A DNA stretch of 64,000 bases. It comes from Halocynthiibacter namhaensis. GTDB lineage: Bacteria > Pseudomonadota > Alphaproteobacteria > Rhodobacterales > Rhodobacteraceae. The notes under the pieces are model-generated. The model was given only the letters and a program-made list of their open reading frames with translations, was not told the DNA's origin and did not search any database. How positions within the stretch are numbered: position 1 is the stretch's first letter; every line of letters starts with the position of its first letter. This document shows, piece after piece, positions 37,260-45,858 of the stretch. Where the stretch lies: positions 62,001 to 126,000 of the forward strand of contig NZ_JWIF01000074.1 in NCBI RefSeq assembly GCF_000812685.1, written 5' to 3'. The position numbers and the translations under genes were made by a program.

Positions 37260-37880
37260 ATGAGCCCAGACGAACGTCACGAAAAAGAACTGAAACCCTG
37301 GGTCAAGCCTTTGCTGGAATTCGGACCGATCCTGTTGTTCTTCGTGGCATATGGCCGGTTGAAAGCGCAAGAATTCACGATCCTTGGCGAAGTCTATTCT
37401 GGTTTTATCGTTGCTACGGGTTTGTTCATTCCCTTGCTGATGATCACGACCTTCATCCTATGGCGTTTGACAGGTCATCTGTCAAAAATGCAAATTATGA
37501 CGCTTGTGTTGGTGGTGGTTTTTGGGGGGCTGACAATTTGGTTGAATGACGCAAGTTTTTTCAAAATGAAGCCAACAATCCTGTATATATTCTTCGCGTC
37601 CGCACTTGGCGTTGGTCTATTGCGCGGCGAAAGCTATATGCAGACCATGATGGATTCCGCACTGCCTTTGACCGATGAGGGCTGGTTGATTTTAACAAAA
37701 CGCTTGGCGCTCTTTTTTGTCGCCTTGGCCGTTACCAATGAATTTGTTTGGCGCACCATGTCAGAAGACGCCTGGGTGAAATTTAAAACCTTCGGTCTCA
37801 TGGGGGCGATGTTCGCGTTTTTCTTGGCCCAAAGCAGCCTGCTTGCGCGCCATTCAACGGAAGACAAAGACGAAAGCTAA
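37260..37880 (+). CDS. yciB: septation protein A / YciB inner-membrane protein
   Basis: 206 residues from the ATG at 37260, with GGAGG five bases upstream overlapping the end of the transporter gene. Five or so membrane spans; the N-terminal KPWVKPLLEFGPILLFFVAY and later LTDEGWLILTKRLALFF and NEFVWRTMSEDAWVKFK are the YciB/IspZ hallmarks. YciB helps maintain the cell envelope and septation in E. coli. It ends the ftsY cluster. A GC-rich imperfect hairpin follows at about 37890-37914 without a T-run. Confidence 0.92.
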   Translation: MSPDERHEKELKPWVKPLLEFGPILLFFVAYGRLKAQEFTILGEVYSGFIVATGLFIPLLMITTFILWRLTGHLSKMQIMTLVLVVVFGGLTIWLNDASFFKMKPTILYIFFASALGVGLLRGESYMQTMMDSALPLTDEGWLILTKRLALFFVALAVTNEFVWRTMSEDAWVKFKTFGLMGAMFAFFLAQSSLLARHSTEDKDES

Positions 37881-38348
37881 AGGTATGAGGGGGCGGCCCC
37901 TCGTGCCTCCCCCATGTTGATTGCCCAAAAATGTGCAACACATTCTTAGCTGGGATATTTTAGGTGGGTGGGGGAGAGCTGAGAGTTTGATGGCCACGGA
38001 CAGAAATGCGGTCTATATTTGTCGAACGTCAGACAAATTTTACCTTCGCGTCAAAAGTTGGCCTGTCCTGCGAGACGCAGACGTATGTATCACACACAAC
38101 GAATGCCCGGTTTGGGTCCAATGTAACAATTGCTGTAGTATGTACGACTGGCTTCTATCCCCAGCTAACCAAAAACCTTCGACAATTGCTCGCGTGTTGA
38201 ATGGGGCTTGTGGCAGCAGCAAACAATGCGATTTTTTCCAAAATCAAACGTTTAAGTGCACCAAAGTTTCTCAAATGGTGGTAACTCAATATATAAGTTA
38301 GACATGTTTCTCATGTGCACCACACGTAACCAGTTTTCAGGAGTTTGC
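37881..38348. other. AT-richer intergenic stretch without a supported gene
   Basis: 468 bases. The only frames are short, have non-ATG or poorly placed starts, and an odd composition rich in Cys and Asn. By eye the base composition is more AT-rich than in the neighbours, like the gene that follows. The last 70 bases should hold its promoter (ATATATAAGTTAG at about 38289-38301). Nothing else is recognised. Confidence 0.5.
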
Positions 38349-39278
38349 ATGCTGCCTACTATTGCATACGATATAGAAATGGCTTCTTTCCCCGTAGGTG
38401 AAGTTGCCCTTGATAAAGATCATGGTTGGGTGTTTGGCTTGCCACGCGGCATTCGCACTGAAGAATGGCCCCTTGATCCGGTCACAGGGTCTCCTTTGAT
38501 GCATGGTTTCACCCTTCTGTTACCAGAGCAGTATCGATGTCATGGGCCAGAGATTGTTGGACTTAGCTTTTTCGCGACCCCTGCGGACTTAAACGATGGG
38601 GGTGCGCAGACAGACAAAATTTTTTCTGATTTAATCCTAAACGGTACGCACGCGATCAAACCGACGTTTGATGAACGGATGTGGAATATGGCACGCCTGA
38701 AGTCATCCACGGATCCATGGCGTGCGTATCGAAGTCATGCTGCAAACAAACACCCCCGTTTACATAGGATTACCGATGTTCTTGATTACCATTATGCGAT
38801 CATTTTGTTGACGGCTGAAGAGATCAACGGCCCTCAAACAGCACCACCAAACTTACCCATGCGCGATGGTAAAAAGCCAACGTGGATGACCAAAGGAGCT
38901 GCTGCCAATCTTGAACTCTATGAACACAAGAACCTAGGCGCTGTTCCAGAAAACCGGATCGATTGGAATCTTGCTATAAAATTCAACCCACGTGTTAATG
39001 ACCCAAATGCTGGCAAAACTCCGTTGGAAGATTGGGGAGATAATTCTACGGCATCAGGTTACATCAACTCGCATGATCGTGAGAATAACTATGCTTTGCA
39101 TGGGTGGGCAAAGGACCATGGTTCTGAGCATATCGGCGGAACCATGCGCTCGGTACAAGGTATCCCTGAGATGTCCCCTTACTATGTCGAGTTCGAAGAA
39201 TATTTTGGCGGGTATAATTTTGGGTCTGGCAACGCGCAGCTTGACTTCAAAGAAATGAAATTCGACTGGGCTTGCTAA
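38349..39278 (+). CDS. unknown protein, weak YwqG/DUF1963 resemblance
   Basis: 309 residues from the ATG with CAGGAG five bases upstream. It is soluble, with no signal or membrane segment. The N-terminal pattern GLPRG...EEWPLDP..G.PLMHGFTLLLP...GLSFFA and the C-terminal HIGGTMRSVQGIPEMS with GSGNAQLDFK-MKFDWAC recall the YwqG/DUF1963 fold, whose members often occur as single accessory genes. This is a pattern judgement, not a search result. Codon use and surrounding AT-richness differ from neighbours, suggesting acquisition. No toxin gene is next to it. Confidence 0.6.
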   Translation: MLPTIAYDIEMASFPVGEVALDKDHGWVFGLPRGIRTEEWPLDPVTGSPLMHGFTLLLPEQYRCHGPEIVGLSFFATPADLNDGGAQTDKIFSDLILNGTHAIKPTFDERMWNMARLKSSTDPWRAYRSHAANKHPRLHRITDVLDYHYAIILLTAEEINGPQTAPPNLPMRDGKKPTWMTKGAAANLELYEHKNLGAVPENRIDWNLAIKFNPRVNDPNAGKTPLEDWGDNSTASGYINSHDRENNYALHGWAKDHGSEHIGGTMRSVQGIPEMSPYYVEFEEYFGGYNFGSGNAQLDFKEMKFDWAC

Positions 39279-39501
39279 AAATTCCTATGAATGTCCCCCC
39301 CAAAGACCGTTTGTTGAAGGTATTTTTCTTGAAGAAGTCATTGGGGTAAATGCAGCGAAAGCTCACTTTGTCCCGCGTTATCGACCTAGGGGGCCCCTGT
39401 GATGATCGTGCGCTTGGGGGCCGCAACTCTTGACGTCGGGGTCAATATTGCGTGATGAGGTTCAGGAAACCGGCGACATTAAGATGAATATTTGCTGCGC
39501 C

Positions 39502-39536
39502 CGCCCTGTACTCAGCAATACAGGGCGCTTCATTTT
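39502..39536 (+). terminator. hairpin terminator downstream of the YwqG-like gene
   Basis: CGCCCTGTA and TACAGGGCG form a perfect 9-bp stem with an 8-base loop, followed by CTTCATTTT. It lies 223 bases after the gene, so it may instead end a longer untranslated region. No gene is seen in the stretch before it. Confidence 0.6.
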
Positions 39537-39574
39537 GATCTAACGAAATCCCGCAGGGGTGGGGCAGAACCCCC

Positions 39575-40282
39575 TCATCCTTTGCGTTTGAATAACAGAT
39601 CTTGGGCCTTTTTGTCATCTTGCAGGTTGGATCTGTTTTCAGCAGCCAAAGCTTTCCCAGCAATCACTCCTGGACGTGCAGAAACCGCATCCAGCCAGCG
39701 TTTCATATGGGGTTTATCTGATAGATCCTGTTGCTGGCCTTCCCATAAAATGGCCCAGGGCCAGATCGCGATATCTGCGATGGAAAAGAAATCTCCGGCC
39801 ACGAATTCGCGATCAGCAAGGCGACGGTCTAACACGCCATAGAGGCGCGCGGTCTCATTGCGATAGCGGTCTTGGGCGTAGGGGATATCTTGGGGGGGAT
39901 CCATTGCTGGGGCGTATTTTAGGAAGTGATGCGCCTGTCCTGCCATGGGGCCGAGTCCGCCCATTTGCCACATAAGCCACTGTTCAACTTCAATGCGATC
40001 GCGCTGGGTTTCACCATATAGCTTACCGGTTTTACGCGCGAGATATTGCAGGATTGCGCCGCTTTCAAAGATCGACACCGGCGCGCCATCAGGCACATCG
40101 TGATCTACAATGGCCGGCATTCGATTGTTCGGCGCGATTTTTAGAAACTCAGGCGCAAATTGGTCGCCCGCGCCAATGTTTACCAAATGCGTTTGGTAGG
40201 GCAGGTTAAGTTCTTCCAAGGCAATGGAAATTTTCCAACCATTGGGCGTGGGCCAATAGTGCAGGTCGATGGGCTGTGTCAT
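39575..40282 (-). CDS. glutathione S-transferase, nu-class/YfcG-like
   Basis: 235 residues. The N-terminal thioredoxin fold starts IDLHYWPTPNGWKISIALEE; the PNGWK motif is typical of nu-class/YfcG-type enzymes that use glutathione to reduce disulfides. ESGAILQYLA is the gamma-glutamyl-binding SNAIL-like motif. The all-helical C-terminal domain includes FSIADIAIWPW. AGGAG precedes the ATG. It is divergent from metZ. No partner gene is adjacent. Confidence 0.88.
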   Translation of the reverse strand: MTQPIDLHYWPTPNGWKISIALEELNLPYQTHLVNIGAGDQFAPEFLKIAPNNRMPAIVDHDVPDGAPVSIFESGAILQYLARKTGKLYGETQRDRIEVEQWLMWQMGGLGPMAGQAHHFLKYAPAMDPPQDIPYAQDRYRNETARLYGVLDRRLADREFVAGDFFSIADIAIWPWAILWEGQQQDLSDKPHMKRWLDAVSARPGVIAGKALAAENRSNLQDDKKAQDLLFKRKG

Positions 40283-40374
40283 TGCGGCGTCTCCTTACAT
40301 TCCGTTTTGATGATTGCAGGTTCTGACGCGGGAGCAAGAGCGAATAGGCTCGGGTCGTGCACATAATCGTGACT

Positions 40375-40437
40375 GAGTTTGGCCGTGGCGGGGTTTGGCC
40401 GTGATTGGGTTTGGCCGTGATTGGGCTTGCCAGAATC
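40375..40437. repeat. 16-bp tandem repeat, about 3 to 4 copies
   Basis: Two perfect GGGTTTGGCCGTGATT units (40391-40422) are preceded by a 13/16 match and followed by a degenerate copy starting GGGCTTG. The array lies between the GST gene and the metZ leader. It is not part of the riboswitch. Confidence 0.9.
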
Positions 40438-40525
40438 GGGCTTGGCAGCGAGACCCTCAAATCCCTCATGTTTGCTTGATGTGATGAAACACTTGACCCG
40501 ACTCACTGCCTGGCGCTATCCACGT

Positions 40526-40585
40526 GCTGTGGTGATTTGATCTACCGGATTGCAGGCCACGTTAAATATACTGCTAAAGAGGTCT
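40526..40585 (+). promoter_or_regulatory. SAM-II riboswitch
   Basis: The stretch has the conserved order of the SAM-II (metA) aptamer: GTGGTGATTTG, CCGGATTGCAGGCCAC, GTTAAATA and CTGCTAAAGAGG. GTGG (40529-40532) pairs with CCAC (40557-40560) as P1, and GCAG (40552-40555) with CTGC (40571-40574) as the pseudoknot. SAM-II senses S-adenosylmethionine in alphaproteobacteria and represses methionine genes. Here it precedes a terminator and metZ. Confidence 0.93.
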
Positions 40586-40599
40586 GGGTTTACCTACAT

Positions 40600-40628
40600 C
40601 CCGTGCCTTTTTGGTACGGGTTTTTTTT
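40600..40628 (+). terminator. leader terminator after the SAM-II aptamer
   Basis: CCCGTGCC and GGTACGGG (one G-T pair) close on a T5 loop and are followed by T8. Its place between aptamer and metZ suggests control by premature termination. Confidence 0.92.
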
Positions 40629-40666
40629 GGTTCGGCGTTAGGCCGGACAACAATGGAAGATATGAG

Positions 40667-41857
40667 ATGACTGAGCGCAAACAGAAATATCACCCCCGCA
40701 CGCAGCTTGTGCATGGTGGCACCACACGCAGCCAATTCGGCGAGCTGTCTGAGGCGATGTATCTGACGCAGGGCTTTGCCTATGACAGTGCCGAACAGGC
40801 CGAAGCGCGGTTTATCAGCTGCCCCGACAATGAATTTATCTATGCACGCTATGGCAATCCGACTGTGCGGATGTTTGAGGATCGCATTGCGATGCTTGAA
40901 GGCGCTGAGGCGGCTTTTGCAACGGCCTCTGGTATGGCGGCTGTGAATGCTGCGCTGACGGCGCCATTGAAGGCGGGCGATCATGTGGTGGCTGCGAAGG
41001 CCTTGTTTGGCTCGTGCCTTTATATTCTTGAGGACATCCTGCCGCGTTTTGGCGTTGAGGTCACTTTTGTGGATGGCACGGATTTGGGCGCGTGGGAAAA
41101 GGCGCTGCGCGCGGACACCAAGATCGTGTTCTTTGAATCCGTTGCCAACCCAACGCTTGAAATGATCGATGTCGAAGCTGTTTGTAAGCTTGCGCATGAC
41201 GTGAATGCTACGGTTGTGGTTGACAATGTTTTCGCAACGCCAGTTCTGTCACGCATGTTGGAACGCGGGGCGGATGTCGTGGTGTATTCCGCAACCAAAC
41301 ACATCGACGGGCAGGGGCGTTGTCTGGGTGGTGTGATCCTTGGATCTCGCGAATTTGTGCGTGGGACCTGTGAGACCTATTTGAAACATACCGGCGGATC
41401 CATGAGCCCGTTTAACGCCTGGGTGATGTTGAAGGGCCTTGAAACCATGGACCTGCGTGTGCGTGCGCAAGCGGATAACGCGATGCAGATTGCGAGTGCA
41501 TTGCAGGGGCATGAAAAACTAGAGACAGTTATCTATCCTGGTCTTGCAGATCACCCTCAGCATGATTTGTGCAAAGCTCAAATGCAGGCGGGTGGTACGG
41601 TGATTGCGCTGGTTTTGAAGGGCGGGCAAGCGGAAGCCTTTCGCATGCTGAACGCCTTGGACATCGTGACGATTTCGAACAACCTTGGGGATGCCAAAAG
41701 CCTTGTGACCCACCCGTCCACCACGACGCACCAACGTTTGTCTGATGAGCAACGTGCGGAATTGGGCATTGGTGACGGGCTTGTACGTCTATCGATTGGT
41801 CTTGAAGACGCGGGTGACTTAATCCAAGATCTCAAAAACGCCTTGAGCGCCGTATAA
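40667..41857 (+). CDS. metZ: O-succinylhomoserine (or O-acetylhomoserine) sulfhydrylase
   Basis: 396 residues from the ATG at 40667; the frame is open upstream through the leader but the family N-terminus fixes the start. This PLP enzyme forms homocysteine from acylated homoserine and sulfide. Cys/Met-metabolism family motifs: YARYGNPTVRMFEDR, the PLP-phosphate loop ASGMAAVNAA, VVDNVFATP and the PLP lysine in VYSATKHIDGQGR. The SAM-II riboswitch upstream is independent support for a methionine role. Confidence 0.93.
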   Translation: MTERKQKYHPRTQLVHGGTTRSQFGELSEAMYLTQGFAYDSAEQAEARFISCPDNEFIYARYGNPTVRMFEDRIAMLEGAEAAFATASGMAAVNAALTAPLKAGDHVVAAKALFGSCLYILEDILPRFGVEVTFVDGTDLGAWEKALRADTKIVFFESVANPTLEMIDVEAVCKLAHDVNATVVVDNVFATPVLSRMLERGADVVVYSATKHIDGQGRCLGGVILGSREFVRGTCETYLKHTGGSMSPFNAWVMLKGLETMDLRVRAQADNAMQIASALQGHEKLETVIYPGLADHPQHDLCKAQMQAGGTVIALVLKGGQAEAFRMLNALDIVTISNNLGDAKSLVTHPSTTTHQRLSDEQRAELGIGDGLVRLSIGLEDAGDLIQDLKNALSAV

Positions 41858-41954
41858 ACCCGCCGCGTTCCTCCGCCCATTGAGGACCGAGGAGCGCGGC
41901 CCGGCATTGGCCAGGCGGGACATCGTTGTTATCGTTTTTATGAGGGATTTTTTC

Positions 41955-43028
41955 ATGAGTAGATTTTCATCTTCACGCCGTCCAGCCATAATTTATGGCA
42001 TCGTTATGTGGGCCATTTCGTTCGTTATCGCTGGCTTTCTCATCCAGTTGGGCGGGTCAATCATTGCGGATGTACCACTGTCCAGCGCACCAATCCACCA
42101 AACGGATTTTGTTGATCAAGTCGCGGAAGAAACCCTGAACGAGAAAATCGCGGGTCTGCGCGTTGCACAACGGGATGGGGCGCGAGACGTTGAAGATTTG
42201 CAAGCCAAACGCGCGGCCTCGGAACAAGAATATCTCAGCGCGCGTACCAGTTTTGACAATTGGATCAAAACCCGCAGTGCCACGGAATCTCAAGATCAAA
42301 ACCCAGAAGTGATTGCGCGCAGTCAGGGCCTGGATGCTTTGAATGCCGCGCGAAATGATGCGCGCCGTGAATTGCAAGCGGCGCAGGCTGGGCAGCTTAA
42401 CTTGTCGCGTCAGGAAGAAGACCTTCACAGTGAACAATCGGCGTTGCATAGGGCCGCTTATGCGCCTTACCAAAAGGCGCTGCGTGCTGAAACGCTTAAG
42501 ATATTCCTGATCCGTTTGTTGATTTTACTGCCTCTTTTATTGGTCTCTGCGTGGTTGATTGCCAGAAAACGTCAAAGCGCTTACTGGCCATTGTTTCGGG
42601 GGTTTATCTTCTTTTCCGCCTTTGCATTCTTCGTGGAACTGGTGCCCTATCTGCCATCTTATGGTGGGTATTTTCGGTCCACCGTTGGCTTGGTCATCGC
42701 GGGGGTTGCGGGGAAATACGTGATCACTGCTATGCGTCGTTACCTTGAGAAAAAGAAGTCTGAGGAAAGCAAAACGGAAGCTGAGCGTCGAAATATGATT
42801 TCATATGAGGTGGCTTTGAAAAAGATGTCATCGCAGATTTGCCCCAGCTGTGACCGAAGCTTTGGTAGCAAAAAAGACGTGATATCCGACTATTGTGTGC
42901 ATTGTGGTTTCTGTCTTTACAACAACTGCAGCAGCTGTGATGCGCGGGACAATTCTTTCCATAAGTTCTGCGGTACATGTGGCACGCAAAAGGCGGATCT
43001 GGATTTGACCGCATCCCCATCCGCATAA
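41955..43028 (+). CDS. membrane protein with coiled coil and C-terminal zinc ribbons
   Basis: 357 residues from the ATG at 41955 (GAGGGA upstream; an ATG five codons earlier lacks one). Order: one membrane helix (about 12-34), a charged helical region of about 130 residues rich in Ala, Gln, Arg and Glu that looks like a coiled coil, two or three more membrane helices (about 175-265), a basic cytoplasmic linker (EKKKSEESKTEAERR), and a C-terminal zinc-ribbon pair with CPSC, CVHCGFC, CSSC and CGTCG. I do not know a function. It lies alone between metZ and folE2. Confidence 0.7.
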   Translation: MSRFSSSRRPAIIYGIVMWAISFVIAGFLIQLGGSIIADVPLSSAPIHQTDFVDQVAEETLNEKIAGLRVAQRDGARDVEDLQAKRAASEQEYLSARTSFDNWIKTRSATESQDQNPEVIARSQGLDALNAARNDARRELQAAQAGQLNLSRQEEDLHSEQSALHRAAYAPYQKALRAETLKIFLIRLLILLPLLLVSAWLIARKRQSAYWPLFRGFIFFSAFAFFVELVPYLPSYGGYFRSTVGLVIAGVAGKYVITAMRRYLEKKKSEESKTEAERRNMISYEVALKKMSSQICPSCDRSFGSKKDVISDYCVHCGFCLYNNCSSCDARDNSFHKFCGTCGTQKADLDLTASPSA

Positions 43029-43070
43029 TTGTGGATAGGACGGGTGAACCTTAGCGTCGGCTGAAGGCAT

Positions 43071-43145
43071 ATGCCGCAAAATAGCGTGGTAAATGCCGCA
43101 AAACCCGATTGCGCCGCCGGAATTTGCGCGGTATTTGCCGCGAAA
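43071..43145. repeat. helically phased repeats in the folE2 leader
   Basis: ATGCCGCAAAA occurs at 43071-43081 and again exactly 22 bases later at 43093-43103. A variant TTGCCGCGAAA follows at 43135-43145, 42 bases on. A spacing close to two helical turns suggests a binding site for a regulator on one face of the DNA. The regulator is unknown. Confidence 0.7.
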
Positions 43146-43186
43146 GCTGTTATAGTGATTGCAGAAAATTGCCTCAGGGGTCCGCT

Positions 43187-44287
43187 ATGGATACGTTTAA
43201 CCCAGAAACCAAATCTGTTTCACGCAAGGATGCGGAAGCGGCGTTAAAGCTGTTACAGGACTGGGCGGCTGAGGCCACGGTCACGGAAGTTGCTGAATTG
43301 CACCCTTCCGTTGCGCGCCTTCTGCCTGGGCAGGAAGTTGCGAATTACCCTGCCTTGGCAAGGGCTTATCCTGAAGAGTTTACCGTTGATGAGGCGTATA
43401 AAGCGTCTTTGCCGGATCTCCAAAATGGTCCTGAAAGCCTGATCAAAGGCGCCAAACGTAATATTCAGCACGTGGGGATTTCAAATTTTCGCCTGCCGAT
43501 CCGTTTTCATCGCCGCGATGGGTCGGACATCACGCTTGAGGCCTCAATCACAGGCACCGTCAGCCTTGAGGCGGGGCGCAAGGGCATCAACATGTCGCGT
43601 ATCATGCGCACGTTTTACACCCACTCAAAGAAGACGTTTTCCTTTGATGTGATCCAAGATGCGCTTGCCGATTACAAAACGGATCATGACACATTTGATG
43701 CCCGTATTCAGATGCGCTTTTCTTTCCCTGTGGAAGTGACAAGCCTGCGTTCTGGCCTTGCAGGTTATCAGTATTATGATGTGGCACTTGAGTTGACGGA
43801 AACCGCTGGCGAGAAAAAACGTATCATTCACTTGGATTATGTTTATTCATCCACATGCCCATGTTCTCTGGAATTGTCAGAACATGCGCGCCAAGTTCGC
43901 GGCCAACTGGCAACGCCGCATTCCCAACGTTCTGTTGCGCGTGTGTCTGCGGTGATGGGCCCATCCGAGGACCGTTTGTGGTTCGAAGACTTGATCGATA
44001 TTTGTCGCAAGGCCGTTCCGACCGAAACCCAAGTCATGGTGAAGCGCGAAGACGAACAAGCTTTTGCTGAGCTTAATGCCGCCAACCCGATCTTTGTGGA
44101 AGATGCAGCGCGTTTGTTTGCTGAAGGCATGCAGAATGAAACCCGAGTTGAGGATTTTCGCGTCATCGCCAGTCATCAGGAAAGTTTGCACAGTCATGAT
44201 GCAGTGTCCGTTTTGACAGAAGGGGATACCTTTCTATCTGAAAGTATCGATCCAAAATTATTTAGCACGCTGTTCCACGTCGGTTAA
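43187..44287 (+). CDS. folE2: GTP cyclohydrolase I, FolE2 type (GCYH-IB)
   Basis: 366 residues from the ATG at 43187. It makes dihydroneopterin triphosphate from GTP for folate and related pteridines. FolE2 hallmarks: IQHVGISNFRLPI, KGINMSRIMRTFY, and the catalytic-metal Cys region SSTCPCSLELSEHARQ, with YDVALELTETAGEK between. FolE2 can use metals other than zinc and in many bacteria is induced in zinc shortage; here the upstream phased repeats are the only regulatory hint and do not match a Zur box I recognise. It is monocistronic by position. Confidence 0.93.
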   Translation: MDTFNPETKSVSRKDAEAALKLLQDWAAEATVTEVAELHPSVARLLPGQEVANYPALARAYPEEFTVDEAYKASLPDLQNGPESLIKGAKRNIQHVGISNFRLPIRFHRRDGSDITLEASITGTVSLEAGRKGINMSRIMRTFYTHSKKTFSFDVIQDALADYKTDHDTFDARIQMRFSFPVEVTSLRSGLAGYQYYDVALELTETAGEKKRIIHLDYVYSSTCPCSLELSEHARQVRGQLATPHSQRSVARVSAVMGPSEDRLWFEDLIDICRKAVPTETQVMVKREDEQAFAELNAANPIFVEDAARLFAEGMQNETRVEDFRVIASHQESLHSHDAVSVLTEGDTFLSESIDPKLFSTLFHVG

Positions 44288-44408
44288 CAAAATCCAAGTG
44301 GCCTGACCGTTCTATATGAATGGTTTATGCATAACATATGCGTAGAATATGCTGGGTATATTCTGGCAATCTCTTGACAGTTTGCAGTTGCTGGGTGAAG
44401 CCTATTGG

Positions 44409-45857
44409 ATGTTTGATTTGCGCCCTGTGGGCTATGTAATCGGCCTCCTGGTGGCCTGTCTCGGGATGACCATGTTGGCGCCTATGGCCGTGGACTTGCG
44501 CGATGGCGACGGGCATTGGGTCGTGTTTCTTGAAAGCTCGGTGATCACCACATTGACGGGTGGTTTGGTTGCCCTGGCCTCGATGAATGGGGTGCGCGAA
44601 GGCCTTACCATTCGCCAAACCTTTCTATTGACCACGGGTGTCTGGGTTGCCCTGCCGATGTTCGGCGCCTTGCCCTTTGCATTGGGTGTTCTCGAAGCCA
44701 GCATGGTTGATGCGTTTTTCGAAGCTATGAGCGGGCTGACAACCACCGGTGCCACCGTCGTGTCTGGGCTTGAGGATTTGCCCCGAAGCCTGCTGTTGTG
44801 GCGTGGGCTTTTACAGTGGTTTGGCGGCGTTGGTATCATCGTTGTCGCAATGGTATTTCTGCCTGAGTTGCGCATTGGTGGTATGCAGATCTTTAAGTCC
44901 GAAGGGTTTGATACGTTTGGAAAAATTCTTCCACGCGCCACCGAAATCTCTAGCCGTATCTCGGTGATATATGTTGGTTTGACCCTTGCGTGCACCATTA
45001 CATATATGGCGGGTGGCATGGGGCGTTTTGATGCGGTGGTTCATGCGATGACCACTGTGGCGACAGGGGGATTTGCGAATTATGATAGCTCGTTTGGTGA
45101 ATTTTCGCCCCTCGCACAATATGGCTGTGTTGTCTTCATGCTGCTCGCCGCTTTGCCCTTTGTGCGTTACGTCCAGCTGATTTCTGGCAGTGCTCAGCCT
45201 TTGCTTCGCGACAGCCAAGTACGGGCTTTTTTTGGCACCGCAGCGGCGTTGATCCTGTCCTTATCCCTGTGGCGTTGGAACGTCGAAGGTGGCACCGATG
45301 AAGCCCATTTTCGTGAAGTTCTGTTTAACACGGTGTCGATCTTGACCGGCACGGGATACGCCAGCGCGAACTATATGCTATGGGGCAGCTTTGCGGTCAC
45401 GCTGTTCTTTATCATTGGCCTGATTGGTGGTTGTGCGGGGTCTACCGCATGTTCGATTAAGATTTTCCGCTATCAACTTTTGATCACCTCAGTGAAATCG
45501 CAGATTCGCCAAATCCATTCGCCTCACGGTATGTTCGCGCCCAGATATGAGGGCAGAAAAGTGCCCGAGGATGTTTTGAGCTCTGTAATGTCGTTCTTTG
45601 TGTTTTTTATCGTGACCCTGGGCGTTATTGCTGTGGCATTGGGCATGACTGGCTTGGATTTCACCACTTCAGTTTCGGGGGCGGCTGCTGCTTTGGCGAA
45701 TATTGGCCCCGGCCTTGGAGACAAGATTGGTCCCGCAGGAAACTTTGCGGGGCTCAGTGATACGGCGAAATGGATCCTGACAGCAGCGATGCTGATAGGG
45801 CGACTTGAATTGATGGCGGTCTATGCCATTCTGACGGTGAACTTCTGGAGAGACTGA
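44409..45857 (+). CDS. trkH: Trk potassium uptake channel TrkH
   Basis: 482 residues if started at MFDLRPVGYVIG, which has GGTGAAG upstream and matches the family length; an ATG 60 bases earlier (44349) would add 20 residues. The four MPM repeats show the selectivity-filter turns SGLTTTGATV, TTVATGGFANY, ILTGTGYASA and ALANIGPGLG. TrkH needs TrkA, whose gene is not in the window. It is followed after one base by the thiamine-diphosphate enzyme gene, so the two are co-translated or at least co-transcribed. Confidence 0.92.
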   Translation: MFDLRPVGYVIGLLVACLGMTMLAPMAVDLRDGDGHWVVFLESSVITTLTGGLVALASMNGVREGLTIRQTFLLTTGVWVALPMFGALPFALGVLEASMVDAFFEAMSGLTTTGATVVSGLEDLPRSLLLWRGLLQWFGGVGIIVVAMVFLPELRIGGMQIFKSEGFDTFGKILPRATEISSRISVIYVGLTLACTITYMAGGMGRFDAVVHAMTTVATGGFANYDSSFGEFSPLAQYGCVVFMLLAALPFVRYVQLISGSAQPLLRDSQVRAFFGTAAALILSLSLWRWNVEGGTDEAHFREVLFNTVSILTGTGYASANYMLWGSFAVTLFFIIGLIGGCAGSTACSIKIFRYQLLITSVKSQIRQIHSPHGMFAPRYEGRKVPEDVLSSVMSFFVFFIVTLGVIAVALGMTGLDFTTSVSGAAAALANIGPGLGDKIGPAGNFAGLSDTAKWILTAAMLIGRLELMAVYAILTVNFWRD

Positions 45858-45858
45858 C

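Noticed and set aside
37921-38301. Possible 126-residue Cys-rich protein
   Set aside because: The start is a TTG without a ribosome binding site, composition is erratic, and no motif is recognised.
43051-43145. Zur box upstream of folE2
   Set aside because: The repeats do not resemble the AT-rich GTTATxxTATAAC-type operator, so a zinc regulator is not claimed.
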